Assembly (NCBI GenBank): GCA_028696495.1
Contig: JAQVGY010000050.1
Coordinates: forward strand, 1-6,103
Origin: Atribacterota bacterium
Lineage (GTDB): Bacteria > Atribacterota > Phoenicimicrobiia > Phoenicimicrobiales > Stramentimicrobiaceae
Reading direction: 5' to 3'
Length of the DNA stretch: 6,103 nucleotides
Shown: positions 4,402 to 6,103 of the stretch, piece by piece
Layout: each line of letters starts with the position of its first letter
How positions within the stretch are numbered: position 1 is the first letter of the stretch
The notes under the pieces: generated by a model
Seen by the model: only the letters and a program-made list of their open reading frames with translations
Told to the model about the DNA's origin: nothing
Database searches by the model: none
Translations under genes and position numbers: made by a program

Positions 4402-6103
4402 AGAAATAGGAAAAAAATCCGTAAATAATATCCAAAATATAGGTTTGGAGAATAATGCTGTTAACTATAACAGAAAGATAGTTTTTATTGTTCTGATTTC
4501 ATTATTATTTTTCTTTTTATTTGATGCCTGTCTTGCTCAGGAGAATATAACCATCACCAATATCTGGTATAAAAAGATGCCTAACTTTACCAGGGTGACT
4601 ATAAAAGCAAATAGGCCTATTGAGGAATATGAAGCAATGCATGTGGATGCTCCTGAGAGGATTGTTATTGACGTATATGATGCTGATTACAACATTACTG
4701 AATTGGTGAAGAATACATTATTTCTAAATATGGGTTCTGTCAAACAGGTCAGATGTGGGCAGATTGAGCCAGATAAAGCCAGATTTGTTATTGATTTATT
4801 TCAACAGGCTGATTATGATATGGCACTCGATAGTACCAGACATCTCCTGCAAATAAATATCTATGATTATAAGGAATTCCTCTCTCCGGAACAACAAATT
4901 TTTACCGTTGAGCCACTTGCTGCAGAAGAGATTAAAAGGATAAGAGAACAAGAAATGGTAATGGTTCCTTCGCTGGTAGATCAGGTCACTACACCAATTA
5001 CCATGAACCTTAAAGAAACGGAAGTTATTGACGCCATTCGTACCTTATCCATGTTGAGTGGGATAAATATTGTAGCAGACGATTCGGTTACCGGGCAAAT
5101 TACCCTTAGCTTGAATGAAGTTTCTTTTAAAGAAGCTCTTAACTGGATTTTGAAACTGAAAAGGTTGAGTTACACTCAGGTAGGGAATGCCCTTATTGTG
5201 GGGACTGATGATATTATTAAAACCTATCGGGAGAGGATAACACGAATTGTTCATTTAGAAAATGCCGATGTAGAGAATACGAAGAGTGTTTTAGACCATT
5301 ACTTTAACGATGACGATAATATAAAGATAACCACAGATACCAGGTTAAATAACCTTATAGTAGAAGGTTTGCCGGAATTGGTCTCCAAATCTGAAGAATT
5401 AATAAAGGAGATGGATGCCAGTTTAATTACTAAAACCTTTAAGCTGGACAATGCTTTTTTTGTTGAAGAAATAGAATCAATTCAAAATATGCTTGGTATT
5501 ATAATTCCTGATGAGAGCAGAATCTTAGTAGATGAACGCCAGAATGAGATTATCATTAAAGGAAATCAGGAAGAGATTGCCAATGCACAGATAATGATTG
5601 AAGGGCTGGATAAACGCGCTTCTCAAATAATGATTGAATCAAAAATTGTGGAAATAGAACTGAACGCCGAAAAGGATCTGGGAATATCATGGGGGTCTGG
5701 TACTGATGCAGAAGGGAATCTTATGCTTGGACAGATTAGTTTGGGTGAACTCACTTTAGGTGGTTCCTTTGAAAGATTTGGCTTGGTACAGGCAAAATTG
5801 GATGCTTTAACCAGGGAAGGCAAAACCAACACTCTGTCTAATCCCAAGATATTGACTTTAGATGGAAAGGAATCAATAATTCTATCCGGTTCTAAAATTC
5901 CGATTCGAGAAAGAACAGCAGAGGGAATTGAGACTGTTCGCTATATTGATGTTGGTTTAAATATGACCATTACTCCTCGTTTGACTAAGGATGAGAAGAT
6001 AACTATGGATTGCGACATCAAAGTTGAATCCCTGGGCTCTGAATTAATTCAAGGTTATCCCATTATTAATTCCCGTCAGGAAAAAGCAATTATTCGTTCA
6101 CCT
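4394..6103 (+). CDS. pilQ: PilQ, type IV pilus outer-membrane secretin with AMIN domain (3' end outside window)
   Basis: The frame is open to the right edge: 570 residues, lacking the end of the barrel domain. PilQ forms the ring-shaped outer-membrane pore for the pilus. A 26-residue hydrophilic N-terminal extension precedes a hydrophobic core (29-43) and a likely signal peptidase I site after Ala48 (CLA|QEN). Residues about 52-155 (ITNIWYKKMPNFTRVTI... to HLLQINIYDY) form one AMIN domain, probably peptidoglycan-binding. Residues about 202-276 (ITMNLKETEVIDAIRTL...) are the STN/N0 domain, and about 284-342 and 346-406 are two further N domains (RIVHLENADVENTKSVLDHYF..., TKTFKLDNAFFVEEIESI...). 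The secretin core begins near 410 (SQIMIESKIVEIELNAEKDL), with LSNPKIL (481-487), SGSKIPI (498-504) and VGLNMTITPRL (520-530). It is cut after INSRQEKAIIRSP, just before the last conserved strands. Confidence 0.95.
   Translation, partial: MSKEIGKKSVNNIQNIGLENNAVNYNRKIVFIVLISLLFFFLFDACLAQENITITNIWYKKMPNFTRVTIKANRPIEEYEAMHVDAPERIVIDVYDADYNITELVKNTLFLNMGSVKQVRCGQIEPDKARFVIDLFQQADYDMALDSTRHLLQINIYDYKEFLSPEQQIFTVEPLAAEEIKRIREQEMVMVPSLVDQVTTPITMNLKETEVIDAIRTLSMLSGINIVADDSVTGQITLSLNEVSFKEALNWILKLKRLSYTQVGNALIVGTDDIIKTYRERITRIVHLENADVENTKSVLDHYFNDDDNIKITTDTRLNNLIVEGLPELVSKSEELIKEMDASLITKTFKLDNAFFVEEIESIQNMLGIIIPDESRILVDERQNEIIIKGNQEEIANAQIMIEGLDKRASQIMIESKIVEIELNAEKDLGISWGSGTDAEGNLMLGQISLGELTLGGSFERFGLVQAKLDALTREGKTNTLSNPKILTLDGKESIILSGSKIPIRERTAEGIETVRYIDVGLNMTITPRLTKDEKITMDCDIKVESLGSELIQGYPIINSRQEKAIIRSP

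Noticed and set aside
4519..4543. Lipobox at Cys46 of PilQ (FDAC)
   Set aside because: Phe and Asp at -3 and -2 do not fit the usual Leu-Ala/Ser-Gly/Ala-Cys; cleavage after Ala48 by signal peptidase I is more likely.
5045..5847. Two minus-strand ORFs within pilQ
   Set aside because: Both lie opposite conserved secretin domains and look like chance frames.

Overview
This window holds the assembly-platform and secretin part of a type IV pilus (T4P) locus, all on the + strand. The DNA is AT-rich, which is plain to the eye in the 909-1227 intergenic region. A PilQ secretin with a signal peptide and an AMIN domain implies an outer membrane, so the host should be diderm. Low G+C, TTG starts on two genes, strong AGGAGG-type ribosome binding sites and a DUF4900-like pilus protein would fit a low-GC diderm lineage such as Halanaerobiales, Atribacterota or a similar deep-branching group. 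That placement is inference; the window holds no phylogenetic marker.

Layout. Positions 1-558 are the 3' end of a gene whose product resembles the C-terminal part of DUF4900/PilX-like pilus-associated proteins. A small single-pass membrane protein of unknown function (636-908) follows. Next is a 319-bp AT-rich intergenic region (909-1227) with two candidate sigma-70 promoters of matching layout (TTGTTY, 18 bp, TATAAT). It also has a short 9-bp direct repeat, a possible 19-codon leader ORF and a perfect 12-bp inverted repeat just before the pilM ribosome binding site. Then comes a tight operon: pilM (1228-2436), pilN (2447-3052), pilO (3078-3635), a pilP-like gene (3640-4401) and pilQ (4394 to the right edge, incomplete). 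Gaps are 10, 25 and 4 bp, and the last pair overlaps by 8 bp.

How the genes work together (family knowledge). PilM is a cytoplasmic actin-like protein that binds the INLLP motif at the N terminus of PilN. PilN and PilO are bitopic inner-membrane proteins with periplasmic coiled coils and ferredoxin-like domains that form heterodimers. PilP links PilN/PilO to the N-terminal periplasmic domains of the PilQ secretin, and PilQ forms the outer-membrane pore for the pilus. The AMIN domain of PilQ probably anchors it to peptidoglycan. The upstream DUF4900-like protein and small membrane protein are probably part of the same pilus gene neighbourhood.

The operon core is conventional and I see no new defence or mobile system. 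The points most worth a second look are the pilM leader (promoter, mini-ORF and hairpin), a Ser in place of the usual Asp in the PilM phosphate-2 motif, a long acidic insert in PilM, a PilP-like protein without a lipobox but with a Thr/Gly/Ala-rich linker, and the unassigned 90-residue membrane protein.
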